64,000 nt of DNA, taken from Umbelopsis ramanniana AG (lineage: Eukaryota > Mucoromycota > Umbelopsidomycetes > Umbelopsidales > Umbelopsidaceae). A program made the translations under genes and the position numbers. Under the pieces are notes generated by a model. It searched no databases, was not told the DNA's origin, and saw only the letters and a list, made by a program, of their open reading frames with translations. The stretch's first letter is position 1. Each line of letters starts with the position of its first letter. The stretch spans positions 124,001-188,000 of the forward strand of contig NW_026252134.1 of the NCBI RefSeq assembly GCF_025399195.1, in the 5' to 3' direction. Positions 1-10,248 of the stretch are shown here, one piece after another.

Positions 1-53
1 TGGTAGTTTTATGGATTTACTGAAGCTCTAGAAACGGAAGCTATTGGAACATA

Positions 54-302
54 TTATTCAGTAATATGTATACTTGGGTAAGTGATATGAATGCTCTGAG
101 ACGTCCAGTCCACTATCCCTTTTCGTATCCATATGATGTTTTTTTGGTGTATTTTGCTGTCATCCAATATACGATCGGACAAAGTTTTCCACATGGCATT
201 CTTGAGGTGATTGTATGTAAGACTTTTTGAGCGGTCTTCTCGGAAGATGAATGACCAGTGCTGTTTCCAGACTGTCGAGATTGCCATACTTAGTATTATC
301 AT
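54..302 (-). pseudogene. Possible LINE ORF2 C-terminal fragment
   Basis: An open minus-strand frame with a Trp/His-rich segment (VWKQHWSFIFRED) resembles the region after the reverse transcriptase in fungal non-LTR elements. It lies just downstream, in the same orientation, of a clear ORF1 fragment at 299-832, which fits a retroelement remnant. There is no RT core (no YxDD) in the window, so the assignment is an inference and could be wrong. Confidence 0.25.
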
Positions 303-832
303 AGTTGTGGGATTGTTTTTAAGGGGGTTTTTTTGTTCCAGAAATATTGAAAGCCTTCAACAATATTTTTAGTGTGTAAGTCATGTATTGGGATTGTAGA
401 CTTGTCTTTGCGGTATAACCCAAGGTTCGCGAAGCCCGCTATTTCTCCAGCTTGTTTAACAATTTCTTCCACTACCAAGTCTGTATTGAGAATGCTCTTG
501 GGAACTGCAAATAGCGCTGCATCTGGGTTTAAGGCTCTTTTCAGTATTCCGGCAGCTCTTTGGGATCCTTGAGTGTTCGTGAATGCTTCAACTTCGTACA
601 CGATCTCTGTTTTGATTGACGCGAAAGTCCTATTGATGCCAACAGCAGCTCTCATCATAACCGATGGTAGTGGGACTGCCAGCCCTCTTCTAGTAATTTC
701 AGACCAGGTAGGAATCTGGTCATCAGAGTCTGTATTCATGATGCTACTTTGAGCGATCGATGGATTGGACTGTAATTGTTTGTATAGGTCTGTAGGTTTT
801 CGAACTATATTTTGGTTGCAGCGTTGCAACAA
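299..832 (-). pseudogene. Non-LTR retroelement ORF1 fragment (copy 1 of 410-bp repeat)
   Basis: Open frame on the minus strand. The natural start appears to be the ATG near 739 (MNTDSDDQIPTW). The segment up to about 410 is nearly identical in DNA and protein to 43800-44205, including the stretch EIVYEVEAFTNTQ and the LNPDA/GEIAGF motifs that open an RRM-like domain. Past about 410 the two copies stop matching, so this copy is cut short. It looks like the N-terminal half of an RRM-plus-CCHC ORF1 protein of a LINE-type retrotransposon. Not a host gene; probably inactive. Confidence 0.6.
395..805 (-). repeat. Dispersed repeat, copy 1
   Basis: About 410 bp matching 43800-44205 in the same orientation at roughly 95% identity by eye. 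Differences are mostly substitutions; the partner copy also has a 1-base loss after its ORF start and about 17 extra bases just upstream of that start. The homology begins close to an acctacagacctatacaaac block in both copies, which may mark the original 5' region of the element. Confidence 0.75.
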
Positions 833-872
833 GTCTAATAGTCATCCCATTTCTCCAGGTATATCATTCGGG

Positions 873-1430
873 TCAGCTCTTCCGACTGCTGGTCCTCATC
901 TTTTTGTGTGGTATCCAGCAGTACCGTGGCTTCACCTCGAAATGACCCCTGGCTGTTGTGAAGAGCTTAATTTGGCAGACCTGTCCATACTTTTTCATGG
1001 GTTGAAGGAGACCATCCTTGATCTCATCCTGGCGCTCTAGCGGTAGGTGAGTCAAGTTGACCTTGGTCAGACTCTTTTCTGAGTTTTTTATCGAAGGCGT
1101 GGCCTGATAGTTGATTCCTTCATGAGTCAATCCTTTTTCACACGCTTTTTTGGCATCCGCGCTGTTCTTAAATTTGGCTTCGATCAGCCAATTTCCTCTT
1201 CCGTTACCTCTGTACTCATTGATTGGGCGGAAGCCTGTAGCTTCGCCAATCTCATTTGTGATCAAGTCGTAGACATCATCTTTGCTGAGGTTTGCGGCCT
1301 CGATTTCAAACAGCACTGTATTCGGGTGCAGGGCTCTCTTAATAATGGCAGCCGCTAGGTGGGCTCGACGTTCGTTTTCGAAGCCTTCTGCTTCGTACAC
1401 TATCTTGGTGATAGTTTTGACATTCGATTT
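873..1430 (-). pseudogene. Non-LTR retroelement ORF1 fragment, second family
   Basis: Open frame of about 175 residues paralogous to the 410-bp repeat protein: the blocks YEAEGF, RALHPNTVLF, IGEATGF align with YEVEAF, RALNPDA, AGEIAGF. It holds one RRM-like domain (about residues 25-110) and the beginning of a second (VNLTHLPLERQDEI). The same domain order is seen in the decayed plus-strand copy at 8156-8800. The coding frame does not continue into zinc knuckles, so it is truncated. It lies in tandem and same orientation between two other ORF1 remnants. Confidence 0.55.
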
Positions 1431-1624
1431 TTCTTACGTTGGCGAGTCAAAATCGATGGGATTGTCATCTCGCTACCCTTCTGACGAAATCGGACCACGA
1501 CTGAGTCGCTCTCCCATCAGCATTTCGATTCATGTTCGTTTTTGTTTTCAGTCCTTTGTGTAATGATAAAGTAAGCGAAAGAGCCTGATCAACTCAATGT
1601 CGTCCGCTTCTGAGTCTAATATGT

Positions 1625-2800
1625 GATTATCATATTTGTCTTCTTCTGAGGAGGCCTATCCAAATCGGTATTCATGTTGTCGTCCGTGGGCTCATGGTTA
1701 CCGTCTTCATCATCTGTTTCTGCCTCTGCGTAGTCAGCGAGTGTTCCGTTGGGTTTTTTGTAAGATTGGTTTTTTTGGTTTTCTTTAGGTACATTCTTCT
1801 GGGGAGCAGTAGGCTGGCTTTGTGTCAGCAGTGGCCCGTCGTCCCTGATGGGGAGATCGGACGGGATTTCCGATTCTGTATTGGAGAGCTGGCTTTCAAG
1901 CTCAGGAGTAGATACCGTTTATTGGGTCTTCATTGTTTGGGATAAGGGCTGGTTTGAATTTGAGTTGATATAATGGCAATCTTTGCTATCATGGCCAGCT
2001 TTTTCGCAGCGATAGCATGTGCGTAGACCCATTGCTGAGTTTAGTTTCACATTGCAGTCTTTGATGAGATGCCCACTTTGCTTGCAGTAATTACACGCCG
2101 GAGTGGCATTGTCCCATCTAGCCTGGATGGTTGTCTACCATTCAAGTATGTATATGAATGTTTTTAGTTCTTGATACGCTATTTCATTGGCATAGGTGGT
2201 ATCGAGAAGGATAAATCCTTCTCCACCATAGAATTGTAATTTTCCATTGCCTACCACATTTTTGTATATGGAAACGTTCTTGACCTTTCCAAAAGCAGCC
2301 ATACTTTGGTTAAGCACTCTAACGAGTACTTCTTCGCTGGGATATAGGAACATGTTGCGGAGTTTGACGAACGTCAGCCTCGTTATCATGCTTTGGGTCT
2401 CGATCGCACGGATGTCACAAGTAAAATTGAGTTCGTTAATAAAATGTGACGTAGCGGAAGTATTCAAAGATGTTAACACCTTTCAAGAATACGGCTTTCT
2501 GTTGAATTCACTGCACAATTATGCTCGTTTTCAAGGGAGATATTTGTTGACCTTAATCCCCAATTCGGTTGCTTGCTTGCGCATTTGGGATGCTATCTTT
2601 GGTTCGTAAAAAATCTCGACCCCAACTCCTTTAGGGGCCAACCTAACGGTAGCCTCGGATACTGGCTGGTGTAAACTTGTTAAAGATGGCTTCAAGCGCA
2701 TCTTCAACTGAGTTGCTGGAGGTAGGCATGGTTGACAGGTCGAAGACGACTGCACTAGGGTTGACATTTCTGTAGATAAAACCATTCTTGGCAACCTAGG
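1625..2800 (-). pseudogene. Non-LTR retroelement ORF1 with two CCHC zinc knuckles
   Basis: Read on the minus strand: an RRM-like piece (2794-2531), a second RRM-like piece (2479-2135), then two retroviral-type zinc knuckles of spacing CX2CX4HX4C at 2095-2054 (CNYCKQSGHLIKDC) and about 2019-1978 (CYRCEKAGHDSKDC), then an acidic, Asp/Glu-rich tail ending near 1625. This RRM-RRM-CCHC order is that of RRM-type LINE ORF1 proteins. The frame has a TAG just before the knuckles and a TAA about 20 codons after them; both would be Gln codons if T were C. At least one frameshift lies between the two RRM pieces. Inactive. Confidence 0.65.
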
Positions 2801-2829
2801 TAAACAAAGGGTTTGTTGGAGCTTTGAAG

Positions 2830-4365
2830 AGATTCTTAGTTACATATGAAGCATAGGAGCCTCTCACTGGGAGGGTTTCAATCGGCGATGGTTTTGGGGT
2901 TGGTAGTTATTGGTGGCCGGCTTTATCCAAGCCTTGTTTTTCAAGTTCACTTTGGTGAACATTTTTTTTTTGGTTATGTTCATTGCGTAGCCTTCCCTAC
3001 ATAGTACCACAGAGTGTAAACTTTGTGTAACGATTGATTAAGCGAAAGAGGTTTTTTTTTGGTCTTTTTTTCGAAAGAGCCTTTTTATAAGCCGCCCGCC
3101 TCAAAATGTCTTAGACCTTTGGGTTGCTTAAATCAATATATATATTTTGTGACACTAAATAAACTCTAGCTTTAAAAATTAATTTTGTTTATTTCTGTAT
3201 TATAAAAATCATTTACAAAATATAAATATTTTGTGCTTTAATTACTTATAGCAAATAAACTATTAAATTACATATTAAATAAAATATATATATTACTTTT
3301 TTATATTTTACATAAAGTATTGAATATATTAAAAAGTATAAAAGGATTTTATGGCTAAGAAAATAACTGGGAAAAAAATCGGGTCTGTATGACAGCCCTA
3401 ACCCAAAATAGCGCGCCAAAAAGACGAAATAAAAGTAGGCGTAGAATGCCAGACATCGCTTATTCTACGGTATAATGGAGACTACTAAAAGGTGGCATTG
3501 GAATACGAGTCAAACTGTGGAAGTGGCAAAGCGGTCAGGTAGTTTTTTTTTGTATACGTGTTTTATTACTCTATTTGCTCCGCAAATAGCTAAGGTTTTT
3601 GATAATCAAGAGAAAAGTGGAAACGAAAAGCTCAAGGAGAACTATACAGAGGTGGCTTGCAGCTAGCTGCTGTGCAAGCGGCCAATGCCACAGTATTAGC
3701 CATGGTGAAAAGGAATAGTTTTTGCAGACACTGGCATTGGGCTGTCAGGAATGTAATATCTATCCAAAAGGACGCCGTACTTATGGAAGTCTCTTATATC
3801 ATCGCTACGCGCATAAGACGTTATTCGAAACTCCCCTATTTCTTCGAACCAGGAAATCGTCATCGCTACAAGGGTGTTGTGCTCCACCTCGGGTTCTTCA
3901 GCAAGTGGTAGCTGCATGAACCAAGCACCCTACAAGTTGCACATTGAGATCATACCAAAGTCTTAGCTTATACAGACTTAGACTGCGACCAACGGAAGTC
4001 GAGACAATTCTAGTTAAATTTTAATACCGTATCAATAAAAGTTACTACCAATGTAAGAAAGAAAATGTCACCAGGAAGCAACATTTAGCGTCCCAAAGTA
4101 CAAGTGATATCAAACGAGCTATATTTAACAGCCTCCTTCCTCTGTACAGAACAAATAACAAAATAAACATACGCAAATTTGTAATAAAGACAAGCAAAGC
4201 AAGCAAAATAGTTCATAAGACATCGCAAAGTTTAGCGGCATATTCAATAATACACCGTACTTATGGTTTTTGACTACTTTCAACATTTGCAAGCCGACTT
4301 TATTAAAAAAAAGAAGAATCACTTAGAGACATTTCATGACACAGTGGTGTGGTTTGTAAGTGGTC
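2830..4365. other. Gene-poor stretch with AT-rich island
   Basis: No gene is recognised here. About 3120-3350 is extremely AT-rich (long A/T runs, almost no G or C). The short motif gcgaaagagc(c) occurs at about 1574 and again, split, around 3040-3080, suggesting shared repeat debris. Small open frames at 3475-3666 and 3696-3917 show no family features. Confidence 0.5.
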
Positions 4366-5286
4366 TTAGGCAGACAAAAACGCAGTAATGGAGTTCTTAT
4401 TCTTCTTCAAGAATTCTGTAACTGTGGTACGCTTGACAGGAAGTTGGTCTAACCGCTCATAGTCAGTATGGTAATTGGTCATTTTGATCCAGCCGAACCA
4501 AACAGCAAAACTCGCCGGTATGCCATGAGCAACTGCATCTTCCTTTGAAACATGATTAACTGTGATTTGGATACCTGTATTATCGGTGATGAGCTTTCCA
4601 AAATCCTTCAGCGTGATATCTTCATTAGCAAGGTCAATGGCTAAACCATTGAAAGTATTGGGTTCAGCAAATGCTGCAGCGGCATAGTCAGCAATATAGT
4701 CAGGATCAACTAGCGGTATGGTACCAGAAGGAGGAACAGGTGAAATGAGGAGATGTTGCTTTTGAAAGGTTGGCCAAGCGAAACTGGAGAGAGGTCCAAA
4801 AAAATTGCTGATAAATGTACCCGGTCGAAGGATTGTCCAATAATCAAAACCAGCTGCTTGGAGTGCCTCCTCCGTACCGTACTTGGATTCCCAATAGTGA
4901 TAACGCTCATGTTGAGGGTTCAAGTCGGGCAGCTCATCTTTGTATTGGGTCAAAATAGCACTCATGTATATTCCAAACTTGGCTCCAGCTTCTTTGGCAA
5001 CTTTAATGACATTGGTATTGTGTCGCAGTTCATCAAGTGTTCCCCGTATTGGGAAGGCGTTGATAAAAACTCCCCAGATTCCCCGAGACGCATTTTCAAG
5101 TGACTTGATATCGTCATAATCTCCTTGGAAAATATTGGCTCCATGCCGTTCAAGATCGCGAGCACTAGTGGACGCTGTATTTCTTACCAAAGCATTAACT
5201 TTAAAGCCTTGATCCAAGAGTCGTCTTGCAAGACTACTGCCAACATTACCGTTGGCAGCAGTGACGAGAATAGTTTTCTGCGACAT
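4366..5286 (-). CDS. NmrA-like / NAD(P)-binding Rossmann protein
   Basis: Intronless, 306 residues. The N-terminus (MSQKTILVTAANGNVGSS) has the beta-strand and NGxxG dinucleotide-binding loop at residues 8-18, followed by RN after the second strand as in NADP-binding atypical SDRs. Family features: GDYDD after the third strand, a mid-protein YHYWESK segment and ILRPGTF, typical of NmrA/TMR-like quinone-reductase-type proteins. The classical YxxxK of SDR enzymes is not clear, so it may be a redox sensor or an enzyme. I start at 5286 rather than an upstream ATG at 5388, because the extra 34 residues are basic, lack family similarity and would displace the Rossmann strand. Single gene, convergent spacing unremarkable. 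Confidence 0.85.
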   Translation of the reverse strand: MSQKTILVTAANGNVGSSLARRLLDQGFKVNALVRNTASTSARDLERHGANIFQGDYDDIKSLENASRGIWGVFINAFPIRGTLDELRHNTNVIKVAKEAGAKFGIYMSAILTQYKDELPDLNPQHERYHYWESKYGTEEALQAAGFDYWTILRPGTFISNFFGPLSSFAWPTFQKQHLLISPVPPSGTIPLVDPDYIADYAAAAFAEPNTFNGLAIDLANEDITLKDFGKLITDNTGIQITVNHVSKEDAVAHGIPASFAVWFGWIKMTNYHTDYERLDQLPVKRTTVTEFLKKNKNSITAFLSA

Positions 5287-6407
5287 ATGTGTGTTCGTTG
5301 TCCATCCCAAGGCTTTATTTATATTTTTCGGGTTTCGGCCAATTCGGCTAACTTTATCCGCGCGTTTTCTTGAATGTCTTTTCTCCAATGTGCTTCATAT
5401 TATTATTTAAGATTGCGTAAGAGACTTGACAAGCACCAACTATGCTTAAACAGCATGTATTCGTTAGAGAAGTTAAGCTATAGATCTACTTGCATGACTG
5501 TCGTTGCCTATGCTTCCCGGATATATTTGGCCGATTTTCCCTTAGCACGTCACCTGACATAGAACAAAATGGATACATAGCTGCGTTGCATTAGTAAGCC
5601 TCGGTAACATCCCCTTCACTTTATATCAGTAGCCGAACTGTTGCTACAGAAATTTACAAGTCCTAGTTGCGAGACCAATTGTCCAAAGTAACAGAATATG
5701 TTTCATCAGTGAATCTGTCGTTCGTAGACCATAGGTTGAATAGCAGTTGTAAGATTTGTGAGGTGTCTACATGTTGACTTTGTCATCTACTTTGCTGCCG
5801 TGGATGCTTTCATTGCAGTTGGTCTTATTGGCCGTGATAATGTGAATAATGAACACACAATCACGCAATTCTCTGTATCTAATTAAGCCGGCAGATCACG
5901 CCAAAAAGCAAAAGGTGTGAGAGTGTCATGTTTGATTCTATTCTTAGACATTCAATGAGTGCCAGGAATATAAAAAAAGGAAGTGCCGTATTAAACAAAA
6001 TTTTAAAGATAATCTAGTTCGAAATTGAATGAAAGAACGATGAACAGAACAAGGTATATAAACATGTAACAACGAGAAAGCACAAGTGTTGAACAGGAAG
6101 GGGATTACAAGAGCTGCATGACATGAGATTTGGTGTGATATCCACGGCTTGAACGGTAGTGGCAATCAAAACAACATGGGAAGAAGCGTAAGCCGTATCT
6201 GCTTCTATATGCGTAACACTGATCTGATTATGCAATTAAAAAAACATGAGTAGAGCATAAAAAATTGATGTCAAAGAAAAGGATTAGCTATACTATATAC
6301 ACATTGTCACTTAGTTTGGAAACACACGAGAGGACTCATACAAGCTGATAGGCATTTTGAGCAGCAACAGAAGATTTAAATGATTTTGGCAGACATTCTG
6401 CAGGTCT
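5287..6407. other. Intergenic, no gene recognised
   Basis: About 1.1 kb upstream of the NmrA-like gene and downstream of the pyrophosphorylase-like gene. Only short open frames without family features are present; I see no RNA gene. Confidence 0.5.
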
Positions 6408-7884
6408 TCACCACCATATAGAAACCAAAGACGAGACCTTCACCTCCAAATTCTCATTATTATCCTTTCGAACTTTCCTACCATTAGCTGCTTGAAATTC
6501 GCGTAAGCGCTGAGTGACCAGATCACGTCGAGATGTTTCAGAGCAATCGGTGGCAAAATCAGGGATATTCTTGAGTAGCGAGAATTCTTCATTGAGGTCA
6601 ACTTCCAAGACACTAAGGTTGCGAGTAAAGGGGAAGACATCAAAGATGAAGCATTCCAGCATCATGCCATTGTAGAGTTCGGGAGTGATAAATTCACCTG
6701 AATCTAAATTAATGTGCTTGATTTTCTTTCTGGCAATGTGATATTCCAGTTCATGGGAGAAAGTATAGATGCGCTCAAGAAATTCAGTGGAGAAAAAATG
6801 ATTTACAATGTTGGCGGTACCGAAGGTAAGAGTACAATCTGTTTTTCGAATCTCAAAGACTTCCCTTGAGATTGGGAAATACTCGACAGCATCGACACGT
6901 TCCTTTGATATAGCTGTAGCAACGACCTTGACACCACAGTCGGTGTTCTTGGCAACAGAGTAACCGATGAAGGTTGGGTCAGCAGCTCTGGTAAGGCAGT
7001 TGTCGACATCGTAGCAATGGGAATACAATATGCCACGTTCCTTAAGCGAAGTGATGACACCCTTATTATGAAGTGCATGATAAATACCGCCATTGCTATC
7101 AGCAGCGACAGCAACCTTATATTTGTCTTCCATAAGGATCTTGCCTTCCATGGTCAAACAAGGTAATATACCTAATACAGATGGGTATAAGTAGGTTATG
7201 GTCATTCACGGCAGTTCTCGGTTCAACCAACGTAACTCCCGACGAAGAATTACCTTGTTTTACAAAGAGAACGTTCTCCTTTTCCAAACCGAAGTAGTTA
7301 TTATTTTCGAAAATGGAATATATCGGGTCGTGAGTACGACCTGATGTAATAATGTACCATGTAATAACAACATTATGTTGGACACTATTGCTCGCCCGAG
7401 CCATTTTCTGCAATTTGATAATGTGCTCGGCTTGGGACTGGAACCAGGTCTTTCCTGAAGGCGAATTGATATCATAGTATCCTCTAGGACCCGAGCTACC
7501 CAATCTGGTACCTTTACAACCAGCCACAAAGATGACTGCAACCTTCCCTTCTGCGATCAGCTTCAAACCTAGTTCACGCCATTCCTGAAGGCTGGAGCTA
7601 TCCACAGTCAAAGTTGATTCGTAGGCACCAGCTGACAACGGATGTGCAATAGCAGCCTGATTAGAGGTATAGTCGGTAGCCTTCTTGACGGCGGTGTCGT
7701 AGATTTGGTTAATGCGGAAAATGTCAAGTTCAGTAAGTTGGGTATAAAGGTCTTGCTGCTGCTCAGTTGTCAAAGAATCCCAGAAAGTAAAGACATGGCC
7801 TTGCCCGGACGCATCGAAAGATGCTCTAAGTCTGATAATGTCAGCTGATGTGAAGCCAGTTTGTGTCATGCCGATGTTAACCAT
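6408..7884 (-). CDS. Diverged UDP-N-acetylhexosamine pyrophosphorylase paralogue
   Basis: Two exons, join 7884-7254 and 7171-6408; the 82-nt intron (GTAATT...TTAG) reconnects QG with ILPCLTMEGKIL, which is in register with the family. Product 464 residues, near the usual 475-520. The UAP1/QRI1 family makes UDP-GlcNAc from UTP and GlcNAc-1-P for chitin, N-glycan and GPI synthesis. Clear family blocks: SPSGKTWFQ, YFGL, LTMEGKIL, NGGIYHAL, FIGY, DVFPF. However, the uridine-binding loop reads AGCKGTRLGSSGPRG (residues 121-135) where GGQGTRLG and PKG are usual, the APDGNGG block is AADSNGG, and about ten residues are missing after KERV. The C-terminus is short. It is either a decaying copy or one with changed specificity; a canonical copy is expected elsewhere. 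Confidence 0.75.
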
Positions 7885-8099
7885 AGGACAAAAAAAAAAG
7901 TCATTTACAAAGGCATTTCTACTTTACTGTCGTTGCACACGGACCGGAAACCAAAAAAAATTAAAAAAAAAAAATTGTATCAACTATGAGCAGGGACATC
8001 GACTTTGTCAGAAAAAGGAATGGGATGACACCCTATCTATCTGAATTGTCAACTTATGAGAGAGAACAGCCAAAAAGTATGACAGAGAGGCGTTTGGGT

Positions 8100-8830
8100 C
8101 TGCTGGCCATCGAGAAAGAACACAGAGGATATTAACCCTACCTTCTTCCTCAATAGTGTTGGACCCGAAAACCATACCATCCCAGATTGACACAAAGGAT
8201 ATTGACAATGAAAATATTCCTGTCTTCATTTTAAAGGAAGTAAAGGAAGCCGCTGGTTCCTGTCCAACAAGCGAATACTGTGGAAACGAGAATGGAAATT
8301 GGTTCATTGGAGCCAAGTCTACTGATAAAAAAGGTGCTGCTAAGGCATGGGAAGTAGGTTTAATTCATTAAGAAATCAACTACCCAGGCACACCATCGAC
8401 TGACAACGTCAAAAAAACGTTTGACCCGAATAACTCTGACACATCTGCCGCTCAAGGGCGAAGAGGGAGCCGAGGGAAGATTGTTCAATGAAAACATGAC
8501 CTGTCGATCTTTCTGGACAAATAAAATCAAAGTATCATCACCCGAGTATGACTCCATTCATAAAGGGACACATAGAATTTATAGCTCCTCGACCATCATC
8601 AAAAGCAATAGGGCAGAACATAAAAAAATATTGGTGTGTTAATAAAGCAACATCAGTTACAGTAATTGAATTTATATCGTATCATCCCTCCATTGATTTT
8701 GTAAAGGAAATTTTGGGACTCAATGACATGCAAGAGCTGCAAATGCCGGCACGGACCTCCTTCCCCTCCCAATAGCACTCTGAAACGTGTCGAAAGTGAC
8801 TCTGGTGATATCCATTACGTGGTCACGGCC
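8100..8830 (+). pseudogene. Decayed retroelement ORF1 copy
   Basis: The plus strand encodes broken homologues of the ORF1 protein at 873-1400: YCGNENGNWFIGAK against YRGNGRGNWLIEAK, AKAWEVGLIH against KACEKGLTH, then an in-frame TAA, EINYPGTPS against GINYQATPS, and after a frameshift TRITLTHLPLKGEE against TKVNLTHLPLERQ. This shows the family is repeated in the genome and old here. The upstream and downstream limits are uncertain. Confidence 0.6.
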
Positions 8831-8965
8831 TTAATATGAAGCGGCCACAATATACAGCCAATCAAATTCGATGTTGGCAAGTTGAAAGTTTCAGTCTAAT
8901 CGCACAACGGATTCGGCACTTACTATGCCGCTCAAGGAAAACTGAGCGGTGGAGATAAATTTAGG

Positions 8966-8971
8966 TATAAA
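8966..8971 (+). promoter_or_regulatory. Candidate TATA box of the SDR gene
   Basis: TATAAA about 38 bases ahead of the chosen ATG (9004). If used, transcription would start after an in-frame upstream ATG at 8971, which favours 9004 as the start. Position-based inference only. Confidence 0.35.
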
Positions 8972-9003
8972 TGATTGTCATTCATTTTTACACCACCTCG
9001 AAA

Positions 9004-10105
9004 ATGATCTCGCTATCTGACGTTCAAGCATCAAATTCTAGAATTGCCAGCTCTCTTCCTCCAGGCCTGGTTGCTGTCTTTGTTGGCGCAACCAGCGGCA
9101 TTGGAGAGGCGACACTTAAACAATTCGCAAAGTATGCCAAAAAACCGCGATGTTATTTCGTTGGCCAATCACAAGAGGCTGCAGATCGAATTGTGACCGA
9201 ATGCAAGGCTTTAAACTTGGAAGGAGATTACATGTTTATGAAAGCAAATGTCAGTCTTATTCAAAGCGTCGATGATGTGTGCAAGGAAATAAAAAACAAA
9301 GAGAAGACTATCAATCTCCTATATCTCAGTCAGGGAACATTGGTTTTCCATACAGGTAGGGCCACTGCTTTGCTCGATTTCTCATGCAAATTAATATGAA
9401 GGATCAAGGTGTCTCACAAAGGGTTTTTATTCAGAAACTACGGAAGGACTGCATTTTGCGTCGGCGTTAGCATACTACTCTCGCGTTCGGTTTATGGTCA
9501 ATCTTCTACCACTCCTCCGACAAGCTTCTGGACTTCGTCGAGTTGTCACTGTGTTCGCCGCGGGTAAGGAAGGAAAAATTGATAAAAGCGATTACCAGGC
9601 TCGCTATTTTTCCTTGCTCACAGTTCGTGGACATGTAAGCTCGATGATCACTTTGTCGCTGGAAGCTGTTTCAAAGATGGCACCAGAAGTAAGCTTTGTC
9701 CATGATTACCCAGGTGCCGTCAAGACGAATTTGATGCGTGTCAGCAATCGCATATTGAATATCGTTGCAGAAGGAATAATGGCAATTGTAGGACCATTCA
9801 TTTTTATCTCGAATGAGGAATGCGGTGATCGTCATGTATATTTCGCCACAAGTGCAAGGTATGGGCCACCAGGACAAATTAAAGAAGTAGCTTCAGGAGT
9901 GCCTTTATCCGATGGAGTGTTGCCTGCAAGAGGAACGAACGGTGAAATGGGAAGCGGCGTCTATTCATTGCACTGGGATGGAGAAAGTTCCGGGGCCAAG
10001 GTAGTCGAACTACTTGGCAAATTGAGATCTGAAGGTAATGTCGAACAGCTATGGAAACATACTGAAGTCGAATTCAGGCGAATTACAGGAGTATCACAAA
10101 TTTAA
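9004..10105 (+). CDS. Short-chain dehydrogenase/reductase-like protein without YxxxK
   Basis: Exons 9004-9355 and 9435-10105 (79-nt intron GTAGGG...TCAG); 340 residues. The Rossmann loop GATSGIGEA (about residues 29-37) is a typical TGxxxGIG, and FHDYPG-like VHDYPGAVKTNLM marks the PG motif after strand 6. The NNAG position reads YLSQG, and where a YxxxK catalytic pair is expected the sequence is ARYFSLLTVRGHVSSM, without the lysine. This matches a known fungal group of NAD(P)-binding SDR-like proteins with TEGL, YYSR and NLLPLL blocks, whose substrates are unknown. The start at 9004 is preferred to 8971, which lies inside a TATA-like motif. It ends 144 bases before the convergent MAIP1-like gene. 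Confidence 0.8.
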
Positions 10106-10248
10106 ATGGAGTTGCGACGGTGGTGTTTACCTCAATAAACAACCAATTGATGTTATGCTTATCTAGACACACAGATTCTATATTATGCGAAAGTCGAAAA
10201 ATATTAGGCATTAAAGTCATACGGTATTCTATAATAACTATTCGTTTA

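Noticed and set aside
3385-3400. CCCTAACCC telomere-like motif
   Set aside because: Only about one and a half units; no array, so chance is the simplest reading.
3696-3917. 73-codon minus-strand frame and a plus-strand FADTG string resembling an aspartic protease motif
   Set aside because: Single short motif, no second conserved block and stops close by.
7120-7260. Apparent frameshift in the pyrophosphorylase-like gene
   Set aside because: An 82-nt GT-AG intron removes it exactly, joining QG to ILPCLTMEGK, so it is not a break.
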